64,000 nucleotides of DNA. Origin: Candidatus Roizmanbacteria bacterium GW2011_GWC1_37_12 (GTDB taxonomy: Bacteria; Patescibacteriota; Microgenomatia; UBA1406; GWC2-37-13). Within the stretch, counting starts at the first letter, position 1. The number at the start of each line of letters is the position of its first letter. Positions 18,921-28,914 of the stretch are shown here, in pieces. The notes beneath the pieces were generated by a model. The model made no database searches and was not told the origin of the DNA. It worked only from the letters and a program-made list of their open reading frames with translations. The translations under genes were made by a program, and so were the position numbers. Where the stretch lies: assembly GCA_000991135.1 (NCBI GenBank), contig LBST01000002.1, forward strand, positions 1 to 64,000. Reading direction: 5' to 3'.

Positions 18921-19433
18921 ATGAACACTCAAAAGCTTTCCGCTGGTAAAAACGTACCAGAAGAAGTTAATGTTTTTATCGAAATTCCCCAGGGTTCCTC
19001 TATCAAATACGAGTTGGACAAAGAAACTGACGTCGTCATGGTTGACAGATTCTCTTATACTGCCATGTTTTATCCCTTTAATTACGGTTTCGTACCAGGA
19101 ACATCAGCCGAAGATGGCGATCCAATCGACGTTCTGGTCATCTCGTCGCATCCAGTGTCTCCAGGGGTGGTAATTCCGGCAAGACCGATTGGAATGCTCG
19201 AAATGGAAGACGAGGCCGGAATCGATACTAAAATTATTGCTGTCCCAACAGTTAAAGTTGATCCATTTTTTGCTAATGTTAAAGACATTAAGGATGTCGA
19301 CGAAATGACAAAGAAAAAGATCCAGCATTTTTTCAACCACTATAAAGAATTAGAACCCAACAAATGGGTTAAAACTAAAAATTTCTTGGGTAAAGAAGAA
19401 GCATTAAGGGCAATTAAAAAAGCCATCAAATAA
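18921..19433 (+). CDS. ppa: Inorganic pyrophosphatase (family I)
   Basis: [37 protein letters not shown]. Confidence 0.96.
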   Translation: MNTQKLSAGKNVPEEVNVFIEIPQGSSIKYELDKETDVVMVDRFSYTAMFYPFNYGFVPGTSAEDGDPIDVLVISSHPVSPGVVIPARPIGMLEMEDEAGIDTKIIAVPTVKVDPFFANVKDIKDVDEMTKKKIQHFFNHYKELEPNKWVKTKNFLGKEEALRAIKKAIK

Positions 19434-19449
19434 GTCTTATTAGACTCAT

Positions 19450-21930
19450 ATGTCCAATACTAGTATTCAACAAGCCGAAATCACATCAGAGATGAAACGC
19501 GCTTACTTAAACTATGCCATGTCTGTCATCGTCTCCCGCGCCCTTCCCGATGTCAAAGACGGACTCAAACCCGTCCATCGACGGATCCTTTTTGCCATGT
19601 ACAAAATGGGTCTTTCACACGGAGCTCGTTTTTCAAAGAGCGCTAAAGTAGTCGGAGAAGTCTTGGGTAAATATCATCCCCACGGTGATTCATCTGTCTA
19701 TGAAGCATTGGCTCGTTTGGCGCAAGATTTTTCTATGCGTTACCCTTTGATAAAAGGCCAGGGTAATTTCGGATCAGTTGACGGCGACCCTCCAGCCGCC
19801 ATGCGTTATACCGAAGTTAAGCTTTCTAAAATTGCCGACGAGATGATCGCCGATATCGAAAAAGAAACTGTCACTTATACTGACAATTTCGACAGTACTT
19901 TAAAAGAACCTAATTTCCTTCCGGCAAAACTTCCCAATCTGCTTTTGATGGGTGCCGAAGGAATAGCCGTCGGTATGGCGACAAAAATTCCTCCTCATAA
20001 CTTAACAGAATTAGTAGAAGCAATTATCTTCATGATAAGTAAAGCTAAATTAAATGTTGAAAAACAAGTAAATAATTTGTCTTTCAATGTTACGATTGAG
20101 GATTTATTAGAATACATTAAAGGTCCAGACTTTCCAACAGCCGGCATCATCTACGGCGCCAATGACATAAAACAAGCCTATATGACTGGTCGAGGCTCAA
20201 TTCTAATCAGAGCAAAAATTACCGATGAAGATCTCGGACACGGAAAAACTGCCATCGTCGTCAATGAAATTCCTTATCAAGTCAACAAATCTACTCTTGT
20301 TGAAAAAATCGCCCATCTCGCCAACGACAAAAAAATTGTTGGTATCTCCGATCTTCGTGACGAATCAGACCGCGACGGAATTAGAATTGTCATTGAATTA
20401 AAACGAGACGCCTCCTATAAGAAGGTTCTTAATAATCTTTTCAAATATACTGAACTACAGACTTCATTTCCCGTTAATATCGTTGCCTTAGTTGACGGAG
20501 TTCCTCAAACGTTATCATTAAAAACTATCTTAGAAATTTACATCAGACATAGAATTGAAATTGTCACCAAAAGAAGCGAATACGAACTCAAACAAGCAAG
20601 AGCTCGCGCTCATATCTTGGAAGGATATTTGATTGCTCTTCGCCATATTGACGAGGTAGTCGAAATAATTAAGAAATCCAAAAACGAACTCGACGCCAAA
20701 CTCAAGTTGATGAAAAAATTTGGACTATCTGAACTTCAGGCACAGGCAATCCTCGACATGCAGCTAAAAAGACTGACTGGCCTGGAAAGATCAAAAATCG
20801 AAGATGAATTGTCATTACTCCGTGAAACTATAAAGTACCTTGAATCGCTACTCAAAGATATCTTTAAGATTCTTAAAGTTGTCAAAGACGAGCTTGTTTA
20901 CCTAAAAAATAAATATGGAGATGAAAGACGAACCCAGGTAATTAAATCAAAACCAGGCGAAATTACAGACGAGCAACTGATAGAAAATAAAGAAGTCATC
21001 GTCGTCTTGACCAAAGAAGGATATATCAAACAAGTTCCTAAAGAATCATTTAGAGTCCAGCAAAGAGGCGGAAAAGGTGTAACCGGCATGGAAACTAAAG
21101 ATTCAGACAATGTTTATTTCATCACTACCGCGATGACGCACGACTACATGCTTTTTTTCACTAATCAAGGACGAGTTTTCCAGAACCGAGTCTGGGACGT
21201 CCCTGCCGGATCAAGAATTTCTAAAGGTAAGGCCGTCATTAATTTAGTGGCTCTTCGTCCTGAAGAAAAAATTACTTCTATCTTGACTTATGACAACTCG
21301 ATAATAGAAAAGTCTGAAAAAATGTTTGTCGTCATGTCAACCAAGTTGGGAACAATGAAAAAAACGCTTTTTAAAGACTATGCTAATATCCGCACCAATG
21401 GAATTATCGCTATAAGGCTGGAAAAAGGGGACGAGCTGCTTTGGGTAAAACTGACCGATGGAAGAAAAAACGTCATCCTAGTTTCCAAATTTGGGAAGGC
21501 CATCGTCTTTAAAGAAAAAGAGATCAGACCGACCGGTCGGGCCTCAATCGGCGTCAAGGGTATGGAATTAGATAAATTGGGAAACCAGGTCATAGCCGCC
21601 GATGTTTTTTCCGACGACGAATTTAAGAAAAATATTTTGGTTATCGGAGAAAAGGGAATCGGTAAAAAAACCAAGCTTTCCAGCTTTAAAGGTCAGCACA
21701 GGGGCGGTAAGGGTGTCAAAATCGCTTCTATTGACGATAAAATCGGAAGCCTGGCCTTGGCATCTATTATCCAACCCGAGGATGAAACTTTGATTATGAC
21801 CTCGACCTCGGGCCAAGTCGTCAAAATTTCTCTTTCTTCAATTCCTTCTCGAAGTCGAACCGCCAAAGGGGTGATTTTAATGAGATTTTCCGAAAAAACA
21901 GATCGGATTGTCAGCGCGACCCCGGTATGA
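19450..21930 (+). CDS. gyrA: DNA gyrase subunit A
   Basis: [41 protein letters not shown]-terminal beta-pinwheel repeats (QRGGKGV). Confidence 0.97.
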   Translation: MSNTSIQQAEITSEMKRAYLNYAMSVIVSRALPDVKDGLKPVHRRILFAMYKMGLSHGARFSKSAKVVGEVLGKYHPHGDSSVYEALARLAQDFSMRYPLIKGQGNFGSVDGDPPAAMRYTEVKLSKIADEMIADIEKETVTYTDNFDSTLKEPNFLPAKLPNLLLMGAEGIAVGMATKIPPHNLTELVEAIIFMISKAKLNVEKQVNNLSFNVTIEDLLEYIKGPDFPTAGIIYGANDIKQAYMTGRGSILIRAKITDEDLGHGKTAIVVNEIPYQVNKSTLVEKIAHLANDKKIVGISDLRDESDRDGIRIVIELKRDASYKKVLNNLFKYTELQTSFPVNIVALVDGVPQTLSLKTILEIYIRHRIEIVTKRSEYELKQARARAHILEGYLIALRHIDEVVEIIKKSKNELDAKLKLMKKFGLSELQAQAILDMQLKRLTGLERSKIEDELSLLRETIKYLESLLKDIFKILKVVKDELVYLKNKYGDERRTQVIKSKPGEITDEQLIENKEVIVVLTKEGYIKQVPKESFRVQQRGGKGVTGMETKDSDNVYFITTAMTHDYMLFFTNQGRVFQNRVWDVPAGSRISKGKAVINLVALRPEEKITSILTYDNSIIEKSEKMFVVMSTKLGTMKKTLFKDYANIRTNGIIAIRLEKGDELLWVKLTDGRKNVILVSKFGKAIVFKEKEIRPTGRASIGVKGMELDKLGNQVIAADVFSDDEFKKNILVIGEKGIGKKTKLSSFKGQHRGGKGVKIASIDDKIGSLALASIIQPEDETLIMTSTSGQVVKISLSSIPSRSRTAKGVILMRFSEKTDRIVSATPV

Positions 21931-21941
21931 TAAAATAATAT

Positions 21942-22805
21942 ATGTTAATTGACGGTAAAAAGATTTCTTTATTCCTAGGAAAACAGGTAAAAAAAGAGGT
22001 CAAAAAACTGATAAAAAATAGACCGCTTCTCACGGTATTTTTGATCGGCGACGCTTCTGATCAAATTAGCTTTGTAAAAATCAAGTCCAATGTCGCCAAA
22101 AAATTAGGGATTGAATATAATCTAATTCATCTAAAAAATGTTCCCAACTTTATCAGCTTTGCCAACAGAATTAAAGAAGAAGTAAATAATTCTAAAGTTA
22201 CCGGTATAATTATTCAACAACCTCTTCCCGCCCAGTTGTCAACCGAGAGCATCTACGATTACATACCTCAAAAAAAAGAAATAGAAGGCCATCGAAAAAA
22301 ATTTATTTTTTATCCTCCGATAGGGTTAGCTGTTTTGACGATCATCAAGTATATTTTTTCCGGAAAAAAAATCGACAAAAGGCTTTTAGTGAATCTTAAC
22401 AAAGATCGTCATTTTTTCAAAAAAATTCTAAAAAATAAAAAGATTGTTTTGGTTGGCCGCGGCGCTACAGGAGGGAAACCTATCGGTCATATATTACAAG
22501 AAACAAAAATCAATTACATTAATGTAAATTCGCAAACCATCAATCCAGAGGAATATTTTAAAAGCGCCGACATTATCATCACCGCCGTTGGAAAAAAAAT
22601 AATCGATCCCTCGATGCTAAAACCAGGCGTTATCCTTATCAATGCGGGTCTTCGAAAAGAAAACGGAAAACTAAGAGGAGACTATGAGGAAAAAGAAATT
22701 AAAAATATCGCTTCGTATTATACTCCGACTCCTGGAGGCGTCGGCCCGATAGATGTCATATACCTATATAAGAATCTTGTTGACGCTGCTAAACTTCAGA
22801 AATGA
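21942..22805 (+). CDS. folD: FolD-like methylenetetrahydrofolate dehydrogenase/cyclohydrolase
   Basis: GIIIQQPLP, GRGATGGKPIGHIL, YTPTPGGVGPIDV motifs. Confidence 0.88.
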   Translation: MLIDGKKISLFLGKQVKKEVKKLIKNRPLLTVFLIGDASDQISFVKIKSNVAKKLGIEYNLIHLKNVPNFISFANRIKEEVNNSKVTGIIIQQPLPAQLSTESIYDYIPQKKEIEGHRKKFIFYPPIGLAVLTIIKYIFSGKKIDKRLLVNLNKDRHFFKKILKNKKIVLVGRGATGGKPIGHILQETKINYINVNSQTINPEEYFKSADIIITAVGKKIIDPSMLKPGVILINAGLRKENGKLRGDYEEKEIKNIASYYTPTPGGVGPIDVIYLYKNLVDAAKLQK

Positions 22806-23713
22806 TAATAATAACAGGCCAAACCGCTACTGGAAAAACCAAACTAGCGCTCGAATACACCAAAAAATATAACGGCGAACTTATTAATTTCGACTCCCGC
22901 CAAGTCTATAGATATCTGGATATTATTACCGGCAAGGACAAAGAAACAATTCAACAATTCAAGAATTTAGCAGTTCATCTTTATGACATCGTCGAGCCAA
23001 ATCAATATTTCTCATCCTTCGAATACGTCAAAATCGCTCAAAATATAATAAAAGATATCGAAAAACGCGGCAAAACACCGATTCTTGTTGGCGGTAGCTA
23101 CTTTTATCTAAAACATCTTCTTTACGGATTCGACTTCAAAGTCCCACCTAACTTTAAACTCCGAGAAAAACTTAACAAAAAAACCGTTTCCCAGCTTCAA
23201 AAAATGCTCCTAGGTTCTGTCCTTAAAAGGACCATTCCTCAGATGAATCATAGTGATTGGAACAACCCTAGAAGACTAATAAGAAAGATTGAAATCGAAA
23301 ATGATAAAAAAACGGGGCCTGTCTCGGGTTCATTCCCGTCGGTGCTCGCTTCGAACAATACCCCTCGACTGCGCGCCGCCGGGAACCCTTTCCCCTCAAC
23401 ACCCGTTTTTTTATTCATCGGTTTTCGTTATAAAAATAAAGACGATCTTATTAAAGCCATTAAGGCTAGAGTAGAGAAACGCCTTAAGCAAGGAGCGATT
23501 GAAGAAGTTAGATCTCTACTAAAAAAGGGCTATAAAAAGACCGACCCCGGGCTAAAAACCATCGGCTACAAGCAAATCATCGACTATTTAGAAAAAAAGA
23601 TAACAAAAGAGGAAGCTATTGAAAAATGGATTACCGCCGAAATCCAGTATGCCAAAAGACAGCTTACTTTTATGAAGAAAGACCCTAACATAAAATGGCG
23701 CAAGATTAAATAA
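22802..23713 (+). CDS. miaA: tRNA dimethylallyltransferase
   Basis: ITGQTATGKTKLALEY, FDSRQVYRYLDIITGKD, NPRRLIRKIEI, GLKTIGYKQIIDYLE. Confidence 0.93.
   Translation: MIIITGQTATGKTKLALEYTKKYNGELINFDSRQVYRYLDIITGKDKETIQQFKNLAVHLYDIVEPNQYFSSFEYVKIAQNIIKDIEKRGKTPILVGGSYFYLKHLLYGFDFKVPPNFKLREKLNKKTVSQLQKMLLGSVLKRTIPQMNHSDWNNPRRLIRKIEIENDKKTGPVSGSFPSVLASNNTPRLRAAGNPFPSTPVFLFIGFRYKNKDDLIKAIKARVEKRLKQGAIEEVRSLLKKGYKKTDPGLKTIGYKQIIDYLEKKITKEEAIEKWITAEIQYAKRQLTFMKKDPNIKWRKIK
23306..23412. repeat. GC-rich palindrome-bounded insert within miaA
   Basis: AAAAAAACGGG / CCCGTTTTTTT perfect 11-bp terminal inverted repeat bounding a GC-rich segment in an AT-rich gene. Confidence 0.6.
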
Positions 23714-23795
23714 ACAAATGAATAATTTAATCATTTAAATAATCAAATTTATTTGAATATTGATTTGTAGATTTGCAGATTTGTTTATTTGGTTA
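23711..23795. terminator. Possible bidirectional terminator between convergent miaA and lepA
   Basis: AAATAAACAAAT ... ATTTGTTTATTT inverted repeat in a convergent intergenic gap. Confidence 0.4.
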
Positions 23796-25595
23796 TTTAC
23801 GAAAAAGCTTCATGAATGCCTCCTTCGGTATCTCAACCCTTCCTACCATCTTCATCTTTTTCTTCCCTTCCTTTTGCTTTTCCAAAAGTTTTTTCTTCCG
23901 ACCGACGTCGCCGGCGCCGATTACTTTACCGCTTTTTATCAAAACATCTTTTCTAAAAGGAGCGATTCTTGTTGAAGCGATTATCTTTCCTTTATATTGG
24001 GCCTGTATTTTTACTTCATACTGCTGGCGGGGGATTAACTCTTTTAAGCAGCTTGTTAAAAAGCAAGCTTTTTCATAAGCTCTTTCCTCAACAACAACTT
24101 CACTGAATTCATCAATCGGATCACCGTTCAAAAGAAGTTCGAGCTTTCCCGCCTTAACGATGCGATAATCCAAAAACTCCCAGTCCAAAGAAGCAAATCC
24201 CGAAGAAACACTTTTTAAATTGTCAAAAAAATCAGAGATCAATTCAGACATCGGCAGTTCGTATTCCAAAATCATTTGATTTTTATTGTCCATTGTCAAA
24301 AACTTACCTCGATAGTTTTGCGTGAGTTGCATTATCGCTCCGACGTATTGATCCGGACAGATTATCATTACTTTAACAATCGGTTCTTTAAACATCACTC
24401 CAGCTGGGCTATATTCTACTTGGGGTGGAGTCAATACCAAATTAAGACCAAACTCTCTTTCTAGTCTCTCGCGGACGACGTCGGCGTGAAGTAAACCCAA
24501 GAATCCCACTCTATAGCCAGCTCCAAGCGCTTGACTGTAAATAGAACTAAACTCGAGAGAAGAATCATTCATATATAATTTTTCCAAAGCTTTCTGGAAG
24601 TTTGGATAGTCGGCTGTATCGGTCGGAAAAATAGACGCAAACACCATTGGTTTAATCTTTTTATATCCAGGTAGGGAACGAATATATGCGTTCCGTACAT
24701 CAACGATCGTATCTCCAACCGCTATCTTGTGGATGTCTTTAAGATTGGTGACGATGTAACCGATCTCACCAGTTGCCAATTTATCACTTGCTACCAAGTC
24801 AGGAGAAAAATATCCGACTTCATTGACCTCAAATTCCGTTCCAAGATTTGCCAATTTTACTTTTTGTCCTTTTTTTAACTCTCCATCAAAAATCCTGACA
24901 AAAGCAATCACGCCTCGGTGAGAATCGTAGTACGAATCAAATATTAAAGAAAGCGAAGACGCCTGTTTTTGAATCAATGACTTGGGGGACGGTATTTTCT
25001 CTATCACTGCTTTTAACAACTCTTCAACACCCACTCCCGTCTTAGCCGACACTGTAAATATTACTTCTTCTTTTATCCCCAAAAAATCCATCAACTGTTT
25101 TTTTGTTTTTTCAACATCGGCGCTTGGCAAATCGATTTTATTGACAACAGGAATAATGATTAAATTTTTCTCAATTGCTTTATAAGCGTTGGAAATTGTC
25201 TGGGCCTGAATGCCTTGAGTAGCGTCAACAAGAAGTATTACTCCTTCGACACAAGCCAATGTTCTATCGACTTCATAAGAAAAATCCACGTGTCCGGGAG
25301 TATCTATTAGATTTAAAATTATTTGATTAGTTGATTCCGGATTACGTATTTCGGATTTAGATTTAATCCGTAATTCGTCATTCGTAATTAAATAATTATT
25401 TAATTCATAGAGCATTCTAACAGGAGCAAGTTTAATCGTTATTCCTCTTTCCCTCGAAATCGGATTGCGATCCAACATTTGTTCATCGTGTTCTCCCGCT
25501 TCAACCGTCCCAGTCAATTCCAACAACCTGTCGGCTAATGTCGACTTCCCATGGTCAACATGAGCAATAATGGCGAAATTTCTGATATTATTCAT
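23793..25595 (-). CDS. lepA: Elongation factor 4 (LepA)
   Basis: IAHVDHGKSTLADRLLE, RERGITIK, LIDTPGHVDFSYEV, GFLGLLHADVVRERLERE. Confidence 0.97.
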   Translation of the reverse strand: MNNIRNFAIIAHVDHGKSTLADRLLELTGTVEAGEHDEQMLDRNPISRERGITIKLAPVRMLYELNNYLITNDELRIKSKSEIRNPESTNQIILNLIDTPGHVDFSYEVDRTLACVEGVILLVDATQGIQAQTISNAYKAIEKNLIIIPVVNKIDLPSADVEKTKKQLMDFLGIKEEVIFTVSAKTGVGVEELLKAVIEKIPSPKSLIQKQASSLSLIFDSYYDSHRGVIAFVRIFDGELKKGQKVKLANLGTEFEVNEVGYFSPDLVASDKLATGEIGYIVTNLKDIHKIAVGDTIVDVRNAYIRSLPGYKKIKPMVFASIFPTDTADYPNFQKALEKLYMNDSSLEFSSIYSQALGAGYRVGFLGLLHADVVRERLEREFGLNLVLTPPQVEYSPAGVMFKEPIVKVMIICPDQYVGAIMQLTQNYRGKFLTMDNKNQMILEYELPMSELISDFFDNLKSVSSGFASLDWEFLDYRIVKAGKLELLLNGDPIDEFSEVVVEERAYEKACFLTSCLKELIPRQQYEVKIQAQYKGKIIASTRIAPFRKDVLIKSGKVIGAGDVGRKKKLLEKQKEGKKKMKMVGRVEIPKEAFMKLFRK

Positions 25596-25598
25596 TTA

Positions 25599-26093
25599 AT
25601 GAGATATCTATATATCTTAATAATTTTTTTAAGAATACTTTTTGCTCTTTTAATCTTTAGATTACCGCAACTTTCAGTAATTGTATCATTTTTTCTCGAC
25701 GTAGTTGACGGCGATTTCGCGCCATCTGCCATAACTAAAAAACAATATCAGTTTGTAGATAAAACTGTTGATTTTTTTGTTTATATCTTTGAAATGATTT
25801 ATGCCTGGATCAATTTTCGAGACTTTAGATTATTTTTGCTGGCGCTCCTCCTTTGGAGATTTATAGGAATGGTTGTTTTTTATATAACTAAAAACAGACG
25901 GTATTTTATTATCTTTGGTAATTATTTTGAGAATGCTTTTTATGTGATTTTCTTTAATTTCATCGTCATCAATTTTGTCTTTACATTAATAACCGTTTTT
26001 GCCTTCAAACTTTTCCAAGAATGGTTCATCCACGTCGCCGATCTATCAGTAAGAGAGGATATTTTCAAGAAGAAAAGAAACTGGAAAAAATAA
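25599..26093 (+). CDS. Membrane protein, degenerate CDP-alcohol phosphatidyltransferase-like
   Basis: DVVDGDFAPSAITKKQYQFVDKTVD approximates the DxxDGxxAR...GxxxDxxxD motif; multi-TM. Confidence 0.5.
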   Translation: MRYLYILIIFLRILFALLIFRLPQLSVIVSFFLDVVDGDFAPSAITKKQYQFVDKTVDFFVYIFEMIYAWINFRDFRLFLLALLLWRFIGMVVFYITKNRRYFIIFGNYFENAFYVIFFNFIVINFVFTLITVFAFKLFQEWFIHVADLSVREDIFKKKRNWKK

Positions 26094-26129
26094 GTAATAA
26101 TATAACAATTTTTTGTTTATAATAATGTA

Positions 26130-27398
26130 ATGATCGCAAAGATCAGCCAATATCTAAAGAAATTCAAATATAGACTGCTGATTTTCTTAGCTATTTTAGG
26201 GCCGGGGATTATTACCGCTGTTGCCGATAACGACGCCGGAGGCGTCGCCACCTATACAGTAGCGGCCTCACTTTTTGGTATGGCTTCTCGCTTTCTCATC
26301 ATCCCTGAAGCGATTTTACTCGCAGTTACCCAAGACGTCGGCGCCCGAATCGCTATTGTCACCAGAAAAGGACTCGGAAGTCTGATAAGAGAAAGATACG
26401 GAGTAGCAATTTCCATGTTCATTTTTGCTCTGTACTTTATTACTAACCAAGGTGTCGTTCTTCAAAATGTTTCTGGACTCAAATCCGCCTTTCAACTTTT
26501 TAATCTCCCTTGGCAACTTTTTCTTATTCTTACTTGTATTTTTCTAATTCTTATCGTCATTAAATTTAATTACAAAAAACTACAAAATATATTTCTATTT
26601 ATGATTTTGTTTTATTTTGCCTATGTTGTTTCAGCAGTCCTATCTCGACCCAACTGGGGAGATGCCATGAGAGAAAGTTTTGTCTGGCCGAAAAATATAA
26701 ATGTCGGCGATTTTAAGTTTTGGTTCTCGAGAATCGCTGTTCTTGGTACGACAATTACGGCTTGGGGTCAATTTTTCATCTCAAGTTTTATCCTCGATAA
26801 AAATCTGACACCATCTCATCTTAAAGCAGAGAAAACGGAAATTTTTTTGGGCGCCATTGTCACTAGCTTTTTCTCTCTCATGATGGCTGTTGCCGTTACC
26901 TATACTCTGTTTGTCAACAATATCAAAGTATCTGACGGTTATTCAGCTGCTTTAGCGATGACTCCTTTGGCAGGAAAGCTTTCTACTCTTCTTTTTTCTT
27001 TTGGTTTGCTTGGCGCCTCGATTCTTGGCCTGACCATTGTTCCTTTGGCTACAGCCTATGTTTTTTCCGAGATGTTTGGCTTTGAAGGTAGCTTGGATGC
27101 CAATTTCAAAAAAGGCAGGCTTTTCTACAGTTTTTTCATCATCCAGATTGTCATCTCTCTTATAATTTCCCTCTTTCCTCATACATCGCTTTTTCAGCTG
27201 ACTCTTTACGCAGACTTCTTAAACGGCGCCATGCTTCCGATTATTTTTTTCTTTTTGATTAGGTTTTCCGGAGACGAGGAGATTATGGGAAAATACAGGG
27301 TTGCTGGTTTTTCAAGATTTGTTATAGTTGCCTCTGCCATTATTATTACCGGAGCGGTTCTTATTACATTTTTAGGAAAGATATTTAATTTTAGCTGA
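26130..27398 (+). CDS. NRAMP-family divalent metal transporter-like protein
   Basis: AILGPGIITAVADNDAGGVATYTVAASLFG; VLGTTITAWGQFF; ~11 TM. Confidence 0.85.
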   Translation: MIAKISQYLKKFKYRLLIFLAILGPGIITAVADNDAGGVATYTVAASLFGMASRFLIIPEAILLAVTQDVGARIAIVTRKGLGSLIRERYGVAISMFIFALYFITNQGVVLQNVSGLKSAFQLFNLPWQLFLILTCIFLILIVIKFNYKKLQNIFLFMILFYFAYVVSAVLSRPNWGDAMRESFVWPKNINVGDFKFWFSRIAVLGTTITAWGQFFISSFILDKNLTPSHLKAEKTEIFLGAIVTSFFSLMMAVAVTYTLFVNNIKVSDGYSAALAMTPLAGKLSTLLFSFGLLGASILGLTIVPLATAYVFSEMFGFEGSLDANFKKGRLFYSFFIIQIVISLIISLFPHTSLFQLTLYADFLNGAMLPIIFFFLIRFSGDEEIMGKYRVAGFSRFVIVASAIIITGAVLITFLGKIFNFS

Positions 27399-28128
27399 TA
27401 GTCTGGCGGTACTTTTCAATTCCTTCTTTAGTTTCACCAAAATAGACCTGCTTACCGCTGTCCAAAACCAACACTTTATGACAGTAGTTTTCAATTTGTT
27501 CTGACGAATGGGTTACTAAAACTAAAGTTGCTCCCTGCTTTTGAAATTCTTTAATTCTTGTTAGGCATTTTTCCTGGAAACGAATGTCACCGACAGCCAA
27601 AATCTCGTCAACCAATAAAATGTCTGGTTTTTCGGCGACGGCGACGGAAAAAGCCAGTCTCATATACATTCCTGATGAATAATGTTTAACCGGCTGGTCC
27701 ATAAAATCATGAAGTTCGGAAAAATCGACGATTCCTTTGTAAAGCCTATCCATCTCTTTTCTTTTTATGCCGAGAATCGAAGCGTTAAGATAGGCGTTTT
27801 CCTTGCCTGTTAGCTCCGGATGAAAACCCGCTCCAAGCTCGATTAAAGGAGCCACCCGTCCGGAAACGGTGATTCTGCCGTCTGATGGCTTGGTGACGCC
27901 GGCAATAATCTTTAAAAGAGTCGATTTTCCCGATCCGTTCCGACCAAGAATTCCCAGCGACTCTCCCTTTTTTATTTCAAAATTCAGATGGGACAGAGCG
28001 CTTAATAAATATTTGGTTGATTGTCCGGAAAATAAAGCCGGCAAAAATTCCTTGAAAGTTCGTTGTTTTTGCAAAGAATAAAGTTTTGTTAAATTTTCTG
28101 CTTTTATCATATTAAACGTAGTCGGCAA
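27391..28128 (-). CDS. Polysaccharide ABC exporter ATP-binding protein (Wzt/TagH-like, short form)
   Basis: LGILGRNGSGKSTLLKIIAGVTKPSDG, VKHYSSGMYMRLAFSVAV, DILLVDEILAVGD. Confidence 0.95.
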   Translation of the reverse strand: MPTTFNMIKAENLTKLYSLQKQRTFKEFLPALFSGQSTKYLLSALSHLNFEIKKGESLGILGRNGSGKSTLLKIIAGVTKPSDGRITVSGRVAPLIELGAGFHPELTGKENAYLNASILGIKRKEMDRLYKGIVDFSELHDFMDQPVKHYSSGMYMRLAFSVAVAEKPDILLVDEILAVGDIRFQEKCLTRIKEFQKQGATLVLVTHSSEQIENYCHKVLVLDSGKQVYFGETKEGIEKYRQTIS

Positions 28129-28912
28129 ATTTTCCTTCCAACTTTTTAAATATTAAAAAAGCGACCAGAAAGAAAATTAAAGAAGATAGAGCGGCAATTT
28201 TTAAGCTGTTTAGATTGGGCGGCGAATCGGTAAATATCACCTGGCGGTAGGCGTTGATTATCACCGACATCGGATTCAAAGAAAAGATAAACCGGTACTT
28301 TTCCGGAAACTGTTCGACTGGGTAGATCACCGGAGTCAGATAAAACCAAAGCGAGACAATGAGAGTCAGAAGATATTGGATGTCCCTATAAAATAGATTT
28401 AAAGTCGATATTAAAAGCGAAAATCCAGCGGTGAAAATCAATTGAATAATAAATATCGGAATAACCCAGATAACCTGGGGTGTCAAAGCAGTTTTATAAT
28501 AAATAAAAAACGGTACAAGCACCAAACAAGAATAAAAAAAATCAACCATTTTGGCAATAATAGTGCCGTAAACCAGAATTTCCCTCGGAAAGTAAATCTT
28601 TGTGATTAACGATGAGTTACTCGTCAAAGAATTGACCGATGACGAAAGACTCAAGGCAAAAAAATTCCAGGGCAAAAGACCGACGACTAAAAATATGATA
28701 TAAGGAACCGAATAAAAAGACACCCTGAAGACTGTCGAAAAAACAAAAGATAAAACAACTATCTGGAAGAGGGGATTAAGAACAACCCAGGCATAACCGA
28801 GGATTGATTGCTTATACCTTTGAGAAATCTCTCTGTAGGCAAGATTAAAAAGCAGCTCCCGATAGGAAAAAAATAGCTTTATATTGGCGAAAAGTTTCTT
28901 GACTTTATCCAT
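28112..28912 (-). CDS. Polysaccharide ABC exporter permease (Wzm-like, ABC-2)
   Basis: REISQRYKQSILGYAWVVLNPL and multi-TM; overlaps the ATPase gene. Confidence 0.93.
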   Translation of the reverse strand: MDKVKKLFANIKLFFSYRELLFNLAYREISQRYKQSILGYAWVVLNPLFQIVVLSFVFSTVFRVSFYSVPYIIFLVVGLLPWNFFALSLSSSVNSLTSNSSLITKIYFPREILVYGTIIAKMVDFFYSCLVLVPFFIYYKTALTPQVIWVIPIFIIQLIFTAGFSLLISTLNLFYRDIQYLLTLIVSLWFYLTPVIYPVEQFPEKYRFIFSLNPMSVIINAYRQVIFTDSPPNLNSLKIAALSSLIFFLVAFLIFKKLEGKFADYV

Positions 28913-28914
28913 AC

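Noticed and set aside
23760-24078. Plus-strand ORFs over the lepA 3' end (23760-23975, 23773-24078)
   Set aside because: Antisense to conserved LepA C-terminal sequence; composition is a reverse-strand artefact.
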